The notes: generated by a model from the sequence alone, not told the origin. A DNA stretch of 64,000 bases from Neisseria meningitidis (GCF_900638555.1 NZ_LR134525.1:1860001-1924000), one strand, 5' to 3'. Shown: positions 39,991 through 48,813, counted from the stretch's first letter. Numbers and translations are program-made.

Positions 39991-40959
39991 ATGAAAATTT
40001 TGCTTGTCCGCTTGTCTAGTATGGGCGATTTAATTCACACTTTGCCCGCAATCGAAGATTTGGCGCGACAATGTCCTGATGTAGAACTGCATTGGCTATG
40101 TGAGGCTGGATTTGCAGATATTGCGCGCCTGCATCCGTTTGTAAAAAAAATCCATGTGATGAAATGGCGGCAATGGCGCAAACATCTCTTTCGGGCTGAA
40201 ACTTGGCGGGAAATGGGTCATCTGAAACAGACTTTGCGGCAGGAAGTATTTGATTTCGTATTGGACAGTCAAGGTCTGATTAAAAGCGCGTGTTTCGCCA
40301 AAATGGCAAAATCCCCGATTTGTGGTTTGGATAAAAACAGTGCGCGCGAGGGATGGGCTGCTTTGGCGTATGTAGAAACATACGCTGTACCGAAGGGAAA
40401 AAATGCCGTTTGGCGCAACCGTGAACTGTTTGCCCAAGTATTTGGGTATGTAATGCCTGAAACGCAGGTATTTGGCTTGACTGCTCCTGAGGCAGGTCGT
40501 CTGAAAAATTTAGAGCAGCCGTATTATGCGGCTTTGCACGCGACTAGCCGAGACAGTAAATTATGGCCTGTGGAAAACTGGCGGGCGTTACTGCAAAAGT
40601 TGAATGAAGAACAGCAATGCAATATTTACCTGCCTTGGGGAAGTGAAGTTGAAAAAACGCGTGCCGAACAGATTGCAGACGGACTGCCGTTTGCTATTGT
40701 GTGCGACAAAATAAATTTATTGCAGGCAGCGTATCTGCTGAAATACGCGGTCGGAATTGTCGGCGTGGATACCGGTTTGCTGCATTTGGCAAATGCCTTG
40801 GAAAAACCTGTGGTCGGCATTTATACCGATACCGATCCGATTAAAACAGGCGTTCAGGTTTCGCCAATTGCAAAAAATTTGGGCAATATCGGGCAGATTC
40901 CGACCGCAGATTTGGTTTATCAAACGTTGATGGATTGTGTTGCAGCAGATAAAGGCTAA
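39991..40959 (+). CDS. waaC: WaaC (RfaC), lipopolysaccharide heptosyltransferase I
   Basis: WaaC adds the first heptose to Kdo2-lipid A. The 322-residue GT-B protein starts MKILLVRLSSMGDLIHTLPA, the family N-terminus, and has the donor site region ALHATSRDSKLWPVENW and VGVDTGLLHLANALEKPVVGIYTDTDP. It carries an internal AGGTCGTCTGAA (40494-40505), an uptake-sequence dialect of other Neisseria species, suggesting past import. Loss of the gene gives deep-rough lipooligosaccharide. Confidence 0.93.
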   Translation: MKILLVRLSSMGDLIHTLPAIEDLARQCPDVELHWLCEAGFADIARLHPFVKKIHVMKWRQWRKHLFRAETWREMGHLKQTLRQEVFDFVLDSQGLIKSACFAKMAKSPICGLDKNSAREGWAALAYVETYAVPKGKNAVWRNRELFAQVFGYVMPETQVFGLTAPEAGRLKNLEQPYYAALHATSRDSKLWPVENWRALLQKLNEEQQCNIYLPWGSEVEKTRAEQIADGLPFAIVCDKINLLQAAYLLKYAVGIVGVDTGLLHLANALEKPVVGIYTDTDPIKTGVQVSPIAKNLGNIGQIPTADLVYQTLMDCVAADKG

Positions 40960-41054
40960 AGGGTTGTCTGAAACTGATATAGCACCTGATATTTTTCAGT
41001 TTGTTAAGCATAAGAATGTATATCTACCAGCCTGAGTAAATGCTTTAAAAATGG

Positions 41055-41060
41055 TATAAT
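41055..41060 (+). promoter_or_regulatory. Likely -10 box of the etfBA transcript
   Basis: TATAAT in ATGGTATAATCGG, about 125 bp before etfB; no convincing -35. Confidence 0.45.
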
Positions 41061-41184
41061 CGGCAAGCATTATCCGAAAGATTTTTGAATGAATTCGTTT
41101 TTAAGGAAAACGGATTTGGTTTTATAGGGAAGAAGGTTTGGTTTCGCTGGATGGTGAAAGCAGCGTTCTTTTTAGGAGGGTTCA

Positions 41185-41934
41185 ATGAAAGCACTGGTCG
41201 CAGTAAAGCGCGTAGTGGACTACAACGTCAAAGTTCGTGTAAAAGCCGATGGTTCGGATGTGGATATCGGCAATGTCAAAATGTCGATGAATCCGTTTGA
41301 CGAAATCGCTGTGGAAGAAGCTGTCCGTTTGAAAGAAGCCGGAAAAGTAAGCGAAATCGTAGCGGTTTCTTTGGGTGAGAAAAAATGCGAAGAAACCTTG
41401 CGTACAGCTTTGGCGATGGGTGCCGACTGTGCCATTCATGTTGAAACCGATACTAAACTGGAGTCTTTGGCCGTTGCTAAGTTGCTGAAAGCCGTTGCGG
41501 ACAAAGAAAATCCGCAAATTTTCTTTTTGGGCAAACAAGCGATTGATGATGATGCCAATCAAGTGGCGCAAATGCTGGCAGCTTTGCTGAATGCGGCGCA
41601 AGGTACGTTTGCTTCAAAAGTACACATTGAAGGTGGTGAAGTACAGATTGTGCGCGAAATTGATGGCGGCGAAGAAACCATAGCATTAAAACTGCCTGCT
41701 GTTATCAGTGCTGATTTGCGTTTGAACGAGCCGCGCTTTGTCAAACTCCCCAATATTATGGCGGCAAAGAAAAAACCTCTGGAAAAACTGGCGCCTGCCG
41801 ATTTGGCTACCGATATTTTACCTCGTCTGAAAACGGTGAAATTTGCCGAACCTAAGGCGCGTCAGGCAGGCGTAAAAGTAGCAAGCGTTGCCGAATTGGT
41901 TGAAAAATTGAAAAACGAAGCCAAAGTGATTTGA
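41185..41934 (+). CDS. etfB: Electron transfer flavoprotein beta subunit
   Basis: EtfB (249 residues) binds AMP and pairs with EtfA to carry electrons from acyl-CoA-type dehydrogenases to the quinone pool. [20 protein letters not shown] and the signature stretch [20 protein letters not shown] are typical. AGGAGGG precedes the ATG. etfA follows after 10 bp in the same operon. Confidence 0.95.
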   Translation: MKALVAVKRVVDYNVKVRVKADGSDVDIGNVKMSMNPFDEIAVEEAVRLKEAGKVSEIVAVSLGEKKCEETLRTALAMGADCAIHVETDTKLESLAVAKLLKAVADKENPQIFFLGKQAIDDDANQVAQMLAALLNAAQGTFASKVHIEGGEVQIVREIDGGEETIALKLPAVISADLRLNEPRFVKLPNIMAAKKKPLEKLAPADLATDILPRLKTVKFAEPKARQAGVKVASVAELVEKLKNEAKVI

Positions 41935-41944
41935 GGAGGCTGAA

Positions 41945-42880
41945 ATGAGCGTATTGATTATTGTCGAACACGACAACAAACAGTTGAATCCTACCACTTT
42001 GCATGCTGTTACCGCTGCCGCCAAGCTGGGTAAAGTCGATTTATTGGTTGCCGGAAGCGGTGCATCTGCCGTAGTAGAGTCCGCAAAACAAGTGGCGGGT
42101 GTGGAAAAAGTTTTGGTTGCAGATGCTGCCCATTATGCCGAAGGTTTGGCTGAAGAGTTGGCTCCGCTGGTTGTTAAATTGGCAGCGGATTACCGCTATG
42201 TTGCAGCAACGGCAACTACATTCGGTAAAAACCTTTTGCCTCGCGTAGCAGCCTTATTAGATGTACCGCAAATTTCTGATTTGACCGAGATTGTGGATAA
42301 CACGATTTTTGTGCGCCCCATTTATGCAGGGAACGCATTTGAAACCGTGCAAGTTGATTCGGAAAAATTGGTGCTGACCTTCCGTGCGACGGCTTTTGAT
42401 GCAGCTCCTGTACAAGGTGGTCATGCCGAGGTAATTAATGTTGAAGCAACCCCTGCCCAAAACCTGAGCCGTTTTGTTAACCGTCAGCTTTCCCATTCCG
42501 ATCGTCCTGAACTGACTCAGGCAAAAGTGATTGTTTCCGGTGGTCGTGCGTTGGGTAGTGCGGAAAAATTCAATGAAGTGCTGACACCGTTGGCGGATGT
42601 TTTAGGTGCGGCAATCGGTGCATCCCGTGCGGCGGTTGATGCCGAATATGCGCCAAACGATGCTCAAGTCGGACAAACCGGTAAAGTGGTTGCGCCGCAA
42701 CTCTATTTTGCAATCGGTATTTCAGGTGCGATTCAACACGTTGCTGGTATGCAAGACAGTAAGGTGATTGTTGCAATCAATAAAGATGCTGATGCGCCGA
42801 TTTTCAATGTAGCCGATTACGGATTGGTTGGCGATTTATTTGAAATCGTTCCACAATTAACAGAAGCATTGAAAAATTAA
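41945..42880 (+). CDS. etfA: Electron transfer flavoprotein alpha subunit
   Basis: EtfA (311 residues) carries the FAD of the heterodimer. The N-terminal domain starts MSVLIIVEHDNKQLNPTTLH; the C-terminal FAD domain shows VSGGRALGSAEKFN, GASRAAVDAEYAPNDAQVGQTGK and YFAIGISGAIQHVAGMQDSK. A parS-like palindrome begins directly at its stop codon. Confidence 0.96.
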   Translation: MSVLIIVEHDNKQLNPTTLHAVTAAAKLGKVDLLVAGSGASAVVESAKQVAGVEKVLVADAAHYAEGLAEELAPLVVKLAADYRYVAATATTFGKNLLPRVAALLDVPQISDLTEIVDNTIFVRPIYAGNAFETVQVDSEKLVLTFRATAFDAAPVQGGHAEVINVEATPAQNLSRFVNRQLSHSDRPELTQAKVIVSGGRALGSAEKFNEVLTPLADVLGAAIGASRAAVDAEYAPNDAQVGQTGKVVAPQLYFAIGISGAIQHVAGMQDSKVIVAINKDADAPIFNVADYGLVGDLFEIVPQLTEALKN

Positions 42881-42896
42881 TGTTTCACGTGAAACG
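42881..42896. promoter_or_regulatory. parS-like centromere site 2
   Basis: TGTTTCACGTGAAACG, 15 of 16 to the parS consensus, starting at the base after the etfA stop and ending where an uptake-sequence hairpin begins. Confidence 0.8.
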
Positions 42897-42931
42897 TTCA
42901 GACGACCTTGTTATTAATGAGGTCGTCTGAA
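42897..42931 (+). terminator. Hairpin after etfA made of variant uptake sequences (AGGTCGTCTGAA)
   Basis: TTCAGACGACCT (42897-42908) and AGGTCGTCTGAA (42920-42931) form the stem. The sequence is the dialect associated with N. mucosa-like species, not the meningococcal ATGCCGTCTGAA. Confidence 0.75.
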
Positions 42932-42942
42932 AACATTTCAGC

Positions 42943-43554
42943 ATGATTACGACTTATAAAACCATTACTTCCTCGACGCAGGCTGAGTTTAAAGATAAAG
43001 GCAGCCGTTTTATTGCATTTGCCTATCCGATTCGGACATTGGCTGATGTGAAAAAATACCTCGATCCGTTAAAGGAAGAGCATCATAAAGCACGACACTG
43101 GTGCTATGCCTATCGTTTGGGTGTGGATGGCATGCAATTTCGTGCCAACGATGATGGAGAGCCATCAGGAAGTGCTGGACGACCAATTTTGGGACAGATT
43201 GATTCGGTGGGTATTACCGACGTTTTGGTTGTGGTCGTCCGCTATTTCGGTGGTACTTTGTTAGGTGTTCCAGGTCTGATACATGCGTACAAAGAGGCGA
43301 CGGCTCAAGCGTTGGCAGTTGCAGAAGTAGTTGAAAAGAATATTGAAAAAACTGTTTGGCTGAAATGTGAATATCCGTTTTTGAATGAAGCGATACGCAT
43401 TGCCAAACAATATCAGGCGGATATATTGGAGCGGGATTTGCAGTTGGATTGCCGATTGACGGTCAGTTTGTCGTTGGTAAATTATGAGGCCTGTGTTGCG
43501 GCTTGGAAGAATACTCGGCAGATTGAAGTAAATACGGAAAAGCCTTTTGAATGA
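42943..43554 (+). CDS. YigZ/IMPACT-family protein
   Basis: A 203-residue member of the UPF0029/IMPACT family with the hallmark RANDDGEPSGSAGRPILGQI and VVVVRYFGGTLLGVPGLIHAYK, plus a C-terminal DUF1949-type domain. The family is linked to translation control in eukaryotes; bacterial role is unsettled. Flanked on both sides by AGGTCGTCTGAA hairpins. Confidence 0.88.
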   Translation: MITTYKTITSSTQAEFKDKGSRFIAFAYPIRTLADVKKYLDPLKEEHHKARHWCYAYRLGVDGMQFRANDDGEPSGSAGRPILGQIDSVGITDVLVVVVRYFGGTLLGVPGLIHAYKEATAQALAVAEVVEKNIEKTVWLKCEYPFLNEAIRIAKQYQADILERDLQLDCRLTVSLSLVNYEACVAAWKNTRQIEVNTEKPFE

Positions 43555-43555
43555 A

Positions 43556-43596
43556 AGGTCGTCTGAAATGCTTTGTGATGGTATTTCAGACGACCT
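43556..43596. terminator. Hairpin of variant uptake sequences between yigZ and DUF4298 gene
   Basis: AGGTCGTCTGAA (43556-43567) and TTCAGACGACCT (43585-43596), again the foreign dialect; convergent genes. Confidence 0.75.
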
Positions 43597-43605
43597 CTTC
43601 GCTGA

Positions 43606-43923
43606 CTAATCTTCTTGTGTATATTTGTCTAAGGCATCGACGCTGGAGCGCAAATATAACCAAGCCAATTGATGGAATTCGCCCAGCGCGTTCCATAGCG
43701 CATCTTCACTCATAATGCTGTATTCGCCTTCCGTACTCAAATCCAGTTCTACCCCGTCTTCAATAGCCTGATGACACGCCTGATACTCGTGGGTATAGAA
43801 ATTGTCCATGTCGCGAATTAAAGTGACGACATATTTCCAACGGCGGATGTCTTCTTCCAGTTGCGGTAGTAAATGACACCATTCGCGGTATTTGCTTTGG
43901 ATTTCATCAATACGTTTTTGCAT
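43606..43923 (-). CDS. DUF4298-family small protein
   Basis: A 105-residue acidic, helical protein (MQKRIDEIQSKYREWCHLLP, ...DMDNFYTHEYQA...) with the DUF4298 pattern. There is no signal peptide or membrane segment. Function unknown; transcribed alone between yigZ and purD. Confidence 0.75.
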   Translation of the reverse strand: MQKRIDEIQSKYREWCHLLPQLEEDIRRWKYVVTLIRDMDNFYTHEYQACHQAIEDGVELDLSTEGEYSIMSEDALWNALGEFHQLAWLYLRSSVDALDKYTQED

Positions 43924-44079
43924 GGTTGCTTGTCCTTTTTTAATTTGTGAATAAGTTGAATAGGTTGCATAGTGGAATGAAGTGGTCTTTGTTTAATTCC
44001 ACCAAAATTTCTTCAGATGGGACAAAAGTCCCTTTGTATCGAGTTTTCGTTAAAAGTATATATTTGTCAAGGAGATGGC

Positions 44080-45351
44080 ATGAAACTGCTGGTTATCGGT
44101 AATGGCGGTCGCGAACACGCGCTGGCTTGGAAATTGGCGCAGTCGCCTAAAGTGGAAACAGTATTTGTTGCGCCTGGTAATGCCGGTACAGCGATTGAAC
44201 CCAAGCTGCAAAACATCGACTTGACTGCGCATCAGGATTTGATTGAATTCTGTCGTAAAGAAAATATTGTTTTTACCGTCGTCGGCCCTGAAGCGCCTTT
44301 GGCGGCAGGTGTTGTGGATGATTTCCGTGCTGCAGGACTAAAAATATTCGGTCCGACACAATATGCGGCGCAGTTGGAAAGTTCCAAAGATTTCGCCAAA
44401 GCATTTATGGCGAAATACAATATTCCGACCGCGCAATATCAAACCTTTGAAAACGCCGATGCCGCACATGATTACGTCAATCAGAAAGGTGCGCCTATCG
44501 TTATCAAAGCCGATGGTTTGGCGGCAGGTAAAGGCGTGATTGTGGCGATGACTTTGGATGAAGCGCATGCTGCGATTGATGATATGCTGCTGGACAACAA
44601 AATGGGCAATGCCGGCGCGCGTGTTGTGATTGAAGATTTCCTGCAAGGCGAAGAAGCGAGTTTTATCGTCATGGTTGATGGCAATAATGTACTGCCTATG
44701 GCAACCAGCCAAGACCACAAGCGTCTTTTAGACGGCGACAAAGGTCTGAATACGGGCGGTATGGGTGCGTACAGCCCTGCGCCTGTGGTAACGCCTGTTG
44801 TGTACGAACGCGCGATGAATGAAATTATTTTGCCGACTGTAGCAGGGATGAAAGCGGAGGGGCATGAGTTCACCGGTTTCCTGTACGCAGGTTTGATGAT
44901 TGATCAAAGCGGTGCACCCCATACGATTGAGTTTAACTGCCGTTTCGGCGATCCTGAAACCCAGCCGATTATGAGCCGACTGAACAGCGACTTATCGGAT
45001 TTGGTTGAAGCGGCAATAGACGGCAAACTCGATAGCGTAACCGCGGAATGGAGCCCGCAAACTGCCGTGGGCGTGGTACTGGCGGCGCAAAATTACCCCG
45101 AAACGCCCAAAAAAGGCGATGTTATTTCCGGTCTGGATGCTGCCAACCAAGTAGGCAAAGTTTTCCATGCAGGTACAACGGCAAACGAGAAAGGTGACGT
45201 ATTGACCAACGGCGGACGCGTATTGTGTGTTGTGGGATTGGGCGATAATGTGGCGCAAGCGAAAGCTAAGGCATATGGCGCGTTGGAAAAAATCAGTTTC
45301 GACGGGATGCAATACCGTAAAGACATTGCCGATAAAGCGATTAACCGTTAA
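44080..45351 (+). CDS. purD: PurD, phosphoribosylamine-glycine ligase
   Basis: PurD (423 residues) is an ATP-grasp ligase in purine synthesis, joining glycine to phosphoribosylamine. Motifs: VIGNGGREHALAWKLAQSPK at the start, IKADGLAAGKGVIVAM, and HTIEFNCRFGDPETQPIM. The ATG at 44080 has AAGGAGATGGC; an upstream in-frame start is not supported. Confidence 0.96.
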   Translation: MKLLVIGNGGREHALAWKLAQSPKVETVFVAPGNAGTAIEPKLQNIDLTAHQDLIEFCRKENIVFTVVGPEAPLAAGVVDDFRAAGLKIFGPTQYAAQLESSKDFAKAFMAKYNIPTAQYQTFENADAAHDYVNQKGAPIVIKADGLAAGKGVIVAMTLDEAHAAIDDMLLDNKMGNAGARVVIEDFLQGEEASFIVMVDGNNVLPMATSQDHKRLLDGDKGLNTGGMGAYSPAPVVTPVVYERAMNEIILPTVAGMKAEGHEFTGFLYAGLMIDQSGAPHTIEFNCRFGDPETQPIMSRLNSDLSDLVEAAIDGKLDSVTAEWSPQTAVGVVLAAQNYPETPKKGDVISGLDAANQVGKVFHAGTTANEKGDVLTNGGRVLCVVGLGDNVAQAKAKAYGALEKISFDGMQYRKDIADKAINR

Positions 45352-45365
45352 TTAGAAAGAGGATG

Positions 45366-45412
45366 ATGCCGTCTGAAGCCAAGTATGACTGATGTGCTTC
45401 AGACGGTATTTT
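45366..45412 (+). terminator. Uptake-sequence hairpin after purD
   Basis: ATGCCGTCTGAAGC...GCTTCAGACGGTATTTT with a 20-nt loop; the normal meningococcal dialect resumes here. Confidence 0.6.
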
Positions 45413-45417
45413 ATATT

Positions 45418-45987
45418 ATGTTATTTCCGAGAATTATCGCAGCATCAGCGCAACGTAAGTTAAGCGTTTATTTGAAAAAAGGCGGTTTGGTCGCTTATCC
45501 GACCGAATCTTGTTATGGCTTGGGGTGTCTTCCGACATTAGCCAAAGCACTCGGTAAGTTGGCGCATTTGAAAAAAAGACCGCAACACAAGGGTATGATT
45601 GTCATCGGGAATCAATTTGAGCAATTGCAGCCTTTACTTCAAATGCCGTCTGAAAATCTGCAGGATATGCTTAGAAAAGAATGGCCCGCCCCTAAAACGT
45701 TCCTATTATCCGCCAAATCCTGTGTCTTACCTGAGTTGCGCGGGAAACAGCGCAGCAAGTTGGCGGTCAGGGTTCCCGCCCATGTAGGTGCGCGCCGCTT
45801 GTGTCAGGCTTTGCAAACGCCTTTGGTCTCGACTTCGTGCAACCGCGCAGGCAAACGCGCGTGTCGGACGGAGAGGGAAGTCAGAAGGCAATTCGGACGC
45901 GATGTGTGGATTGTTGGTGGGAGAATCGGCAGGCAGAAATCGCCGAGTCAGATTATTGACGGGGAAACAGGTAAACGTTTGCGTTAG
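45418..45987 (+). CDS. tsaC: TsaC/YrdC-type L-threonylcarbamoyladenylate synthase
   Basis: A 189-residue YrdC-domain protein that makes threonylcarbamoyl-AMP for the t6A37 modification of tRNA. Conserved parts: LKKGGLVAYPTESCYGLGC, RPQHKGMIVI and VPAHVGARRLCQAL with PLVSTSCNRAGKRA. The ATG at 45418 directly follows the hairpin. TrmO (38.5 kb) acts on the same modified base. Confidence 0.88.
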   Translation: MLFPRIIAASAQRKLSVYLKKGGLVAYPTESCYGLGCLPTLAKALGKLAHLKKRPQHKGMIVIGNQFEQLQPLLQMPSENLQDMLRKEWPAPKTFLLSAKSCVLPELRGKQRSKLAVRVPAHVGARRLCQALQTPLVSTSCNRAGKRACRTEREVRRQFGRDVWIVGGRIGRQKSPSQIIDGETGKRLR

Positions 45988-46232
45988 ATATGGGTACTTG
46001 AATGAAAACTTTTTTTGCATACACAAAGAAAAAATTTTTCGGATAGCATTTCTCTACATGATTGTTATTGCACAGAGATAAAGGTAGAAGGACGCAACGT
46101 CTGCTTTAATTTTGAGGACGGTTTTGTCGTTCCGGACAATAATCCGAACAATCAAGCGGGCAAGCATCTGAAAACAGATTTTTCCCGTGTTGTTTTAATC
46201 CATAAAAATGAAAACGCCGAAGATGATTATTT

Positions 46233-46413
46233 GAGACCTTTGCAATAACATAGGTTACTAAAATTTTATGCTCAATCTCATTTTCAAAATGCAAAACTTT
46301 TCTGATTTTTCCTACTTTTTGCTCAATATTAGGAAGGTTTTAGGCAATTGAAAAATTTTTGGCGCATTTTTATGCGTCAAATTTCGTTAACAGACTATTT
46401 TTGCAAAGGTCTC
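46233..46413. mobile_element. ATR (AT-rich repeat) acting as a MITE
   Basis: 181 bp, very AT-rich, bounded by GAGACCTTTGCAA and its inverse TTGCAAAGGTCTC, and flanked by 5-bp direct repeats TATTT (46228-46232, 46414-46418). It has no coding capacity. The ends match those of the IS1106-type element at 57384-58600. Confidence 0.88.
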
Positions 46414-46545
46414 TATTTGTTCGATATTTTTGAAGACATCGTTTTTTTAGGGAAACGTTTGTTTACGGTCAGAAAATTTCTTGATTTTTCTGAATTGCTT
46501 GAGATGGTCAATACACAAGGTTATTTTCTTGAGTTTCTGTATTTG

Positions 46546-46651
46546 TATAGTGGATTAAATTTAAACCAGTACGGCGTTGCCTCGCCTTGCCGTACTATTT
46601 GTACTGTCTGCGGCTTCGTCGCCTTGTCCTGATTTTTGTTAATCCACTATA
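46546..46651. repeat. Correia element (short form) inside the unknown gene
   Basis: 106 bp, TATAGTGGATTAAA...GTTAATCCACTATA, inserted at a TA dinucleotide between Leu-Tyr and Glu-Cys codons of the reconstructed gene. Confidence 0.95.
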
Positions 46652-46697
46652 TGAGTGTATCGGTGTCAAAACAAGCGATTATTTTTTAGAGGCTCTT

Positions 46698-47771
46698 GGA
46701 TTCGGATTTCAAGTGCAACACTAGTGTATTAGTGGTTGGAACAGATTCAAGAATAAAACACTTGGCGTTTCGTAGCCAAGTGTTTTTCTTGGTCGGTGGT
46801 TCAACTCATCTTGAACCCTGCGTATCTCCCGATCACTGATGTTACGGAAATCGGTTTGTTTGGGGAAGTATTGCCGGATGAGTCCGTTGGTGTTCTCATT
46901 CAGCCCTTTCTCCCAAGAATGCTAAGGGCGACAAAAATAAGTCTCCGCTTTCAATGCTTTGGTTATTTTGGTGTGTTGGTAGAACTCTTTGCCGTTATCC
47001 ATGGTGATGGTGTGCACCCTGTCTTTATGTGCCTTTAATGCCCTAACAGCTGCCCGGGCAGTGTCTTCGGCTTTGAGGCTATCCAATTTGCAGATGATGG
47101 TGTAGCGGGTAACGCGTTCGACCAAGGTCAATAATGCGCTTTTCTGTCCTTTGCCGACAATGGTGTCGGCTTCCCAATCGCCGATACGGGATTTTTGGTC
47201 GACGATAGCGGGTCGGTTTTCTATGCCGACACGGTTGGGTACTTTGCCTCTGGTCCATGTGCTGCCGTAGCGTTTGCGGTAGGGTTTGCTGCATATTCTG
47301 AGATGTTGCCACAACGTGCTGCCGTTGCTTTTGTCTTGGCGAAGGTAGCGGTAAATGGTGCTGTGGTGGAGCGTGATCTGGTGGTGTTTGCGCAGGTAGG
47401 CGCATACTTGTTCGGGACTGAGTTTGCGGCGGATAAGGGTGTCGATGTGCTGAATCAGCTGCGAATCGAGCTTATAGGGTTGTCGCTTACGCTGTTTGAT
47501 AGTCTGGCTTTGCCGCTGGGCTTTTTCGGCGCTGTATTGCTGCCCTTGGGTGCGGTGCCGTCTGATTTCGCGGCTGATGGTGCTTTTGTGGCGGTTCAGC
47601 TGTTTGGCGATTTCGGTGACGGTGCAGTGGCGAAACAGGTATTGGATGTGGTATCGTTCGCCTTGGGTCAGTTGCGTGTAGCTCATGGCAATCTTTCTTG
47701 CAGGAAAGGCCGTATGCTACCGCATACTGGCCTTTTTCTGTTAGGGAAAGTTGCACTTCAAATGCGAATCC
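46698..47771 (-). mobile_element. IS1655-type insertion sequence (IS30 family), defective
   Basis: 1074 bp bounded by GGATTCGGATTTCAAGTGCA (left) and the inverse of GGATTCGCATTTGAAGTGCA (right), about 20 of 22 matching. It encodes one IS30-type transposase on the minus strand with a nonsense codon. No target-site duplication is apparent at its flanks, suggesting later rearrangement or deletion at one side. Confidence 0.85.
46721..47686 (-). pseudogene. IS1655 transposase with premature amber codon
   Basis: The frame encodes a 321-residue IS30-family transposase: N-terminal HTH (YTQLTQGERYHIQYLFRH, KSTISREIRRHR), and catalytic Asp residues in IGDWEADTIVGKG and VHTITMDNGKEF. A TAG at 46922-46924 stops it after YFCRP, just before HSWEKGLNENTNGLIRQ, which holds the catalytic Glu. 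The truncated 254-residue product should be inactive. Confidence 0.85.
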
Positions 47772-47899
47772 GCCGCTGTGTTGGTTACGGGACGGAGCCG
47801 GGAATGTAAGAAATGCTTTATCAAAATTATGGGGGTAAGCAGTTTTGTGTATCAATGGAACAATTTACGTTTGGATAGTGAAATTGTATAGCGAGTTTA

Positions 47900-48005
47900 T
47901 ATAGTGGATTAAATTTAAACCAGTACGGCGTTGCCTCGCCTTGCCGTACTATTTGTACTGTCTGCGGCTTCGTCGCCTTGTCCTGATTTTTGTTAATCCA
48001 CTATA
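47900..48005. repeat. Correia element (short form)
   Basis: 106 bp between IS1655 and the lipoprotein gene. The other bases of 47772-48161 hold only a hairpin and no gene. Confidence 0.95.
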
Positions 48006-48073
48006 TTTCGGATGGAAGCCGGTTTAAAAAAATAATGTGGATAACTTCGAGGATAACTTTTCGGAGAAATGGC

Positions 48074-48122
48074 AAAATGCCGTCCGAAATGCTGATATTT
48101 CAGTATTTCAGACGGCATTTTT
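48074..48122 (-). terminator. Hairpin downstream of the 48.2-48.6 kb lipoprotein gene
   Basis: AAAATGCCGTCCGAAAT...ATTTCAGACGGCATTTT; T-rich on the minus strand side. Confidence 0.65.
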
Positions 48123-48161
48123 ATGATAAGGTTTGTGGGTAAGTTTGTGTATAAGTTGCAA

Positions 48162-48584
48162 TCAGAGTTTTTTTCCGCATACGGTTTCATATTGTTTTTC
48201 GGTTAATGTCCCGGACAGGATGCTCATCGGGCGGAGGGAAGAGGCTGTGTAGTTTTGTGTGGAAATTTCCGTGTTTTTTGTATCAAACAATTGTAGCGAA
48301 CTTAAGCGGTATGTTTTGTTGTTGCAGTGGATTTCCCACTCGGCAATGGCAGTCTTGTATGCGGGGGTGTTGGCAAAACGTTCTTGTTTTAGATTGGTAA
48401 CAACTTTTTTATCTTGGAAAATCATCAGATTTCCGTTTTTTCTCACGCTGTCTTTATTGATATATGTATGAATATTGCCGTTTGAGATTGTGCCGATATT
48501 TTCCCATCGGGCAGACTTGTCCGGTGTGCTGCAGGCGGTTATCAAAATAGGGAATAAAACGAAAGATAGGAAGATTGGGCGCAT
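48162..48584 (-). CDS. Putative lipoprotein, surface-adhesin protein E-like
   Basis: A 140-residue protein with a lipoprotein signal (MRPIFLSFVLFPILITAC, Cys18). The mature part (ARWENIGTISNGNIHTYINK, VVTNLKQERFANTPAYKTAI, SLQLFDTKN) resembles the small beta-sheet family that includes Haemophilus protein E and many unnamed Neisseria lipoproteins. AAGGAAACCCTA fits the ATG at 48584 rather than the upstream one. Function unknown. Confidence 0.75.
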   Translation of the reverse strand: MRPIFLSFVLFPILITACSTPDKSARWENIGTISNGNIHTYINKDSVRKNGNLMIFQDKKVVTNLKQERFANTPAYKTAIAEWEIHCNNKTYRLSSLQLFDTKNTEISTQNYTASSLRPMSILSGTLTEKQYETVCGKKL

Positions 48585-48813
48585 TAGGGTTTCCTTAATC
48601 ATTGAAATCTGCTCATTCAGAAAGAACGGGTTGGGCGGGAGGGGTAGCGCCGTCTGTGAAATAAGGCAAATAAAGCAAATATAGCAAATTGATGCAGCCT
48701 TCGTGTTTTGCGTATTTATATATTCCGTATGGAGGAATATGCTGCTTTTGAAGCGTGTATTATGGATGAACTGCCGATAACAGTAAATCGGTTTGATTTG
48801 TTTCCGTCAGCTT

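Larger units (their letters stand above)
46015..46700 (+). pseudogene. Unknown gene interrupted by an ATR and a Correia element and cut by IS1655
   Basis: Removing the ATR (46233-46413 plus one TATTT copy) and the CREE (plus one TA) joins three open stretches in one frame: HDCYCTEIKVEGRNVCFNFE...KNENAEDDYL, then FDIFEDIVFLGKRLFTVRKF...LEFLYLY, then ECIGVKTSDYFLEAL, after which the IS1655 end begins. The 5' end has only a TTG (46015) as possible start after an in-frame TGA, so it is probably truncated there as well. The product of about 125 residues looks like a small soluble cytoplasmic protein; its family was not recognised with confidence (it vaguely recalls toxin-immunity-like small proteins). 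Confidence 0.7.

Noticed and set aside
47487..47855. Minus-strand open frame starting MIHKTAYPHNFDK upstream of IS1655
   Set aside because: It spans the IS terminus and transposase start in another frame; no evidence of a real gene.
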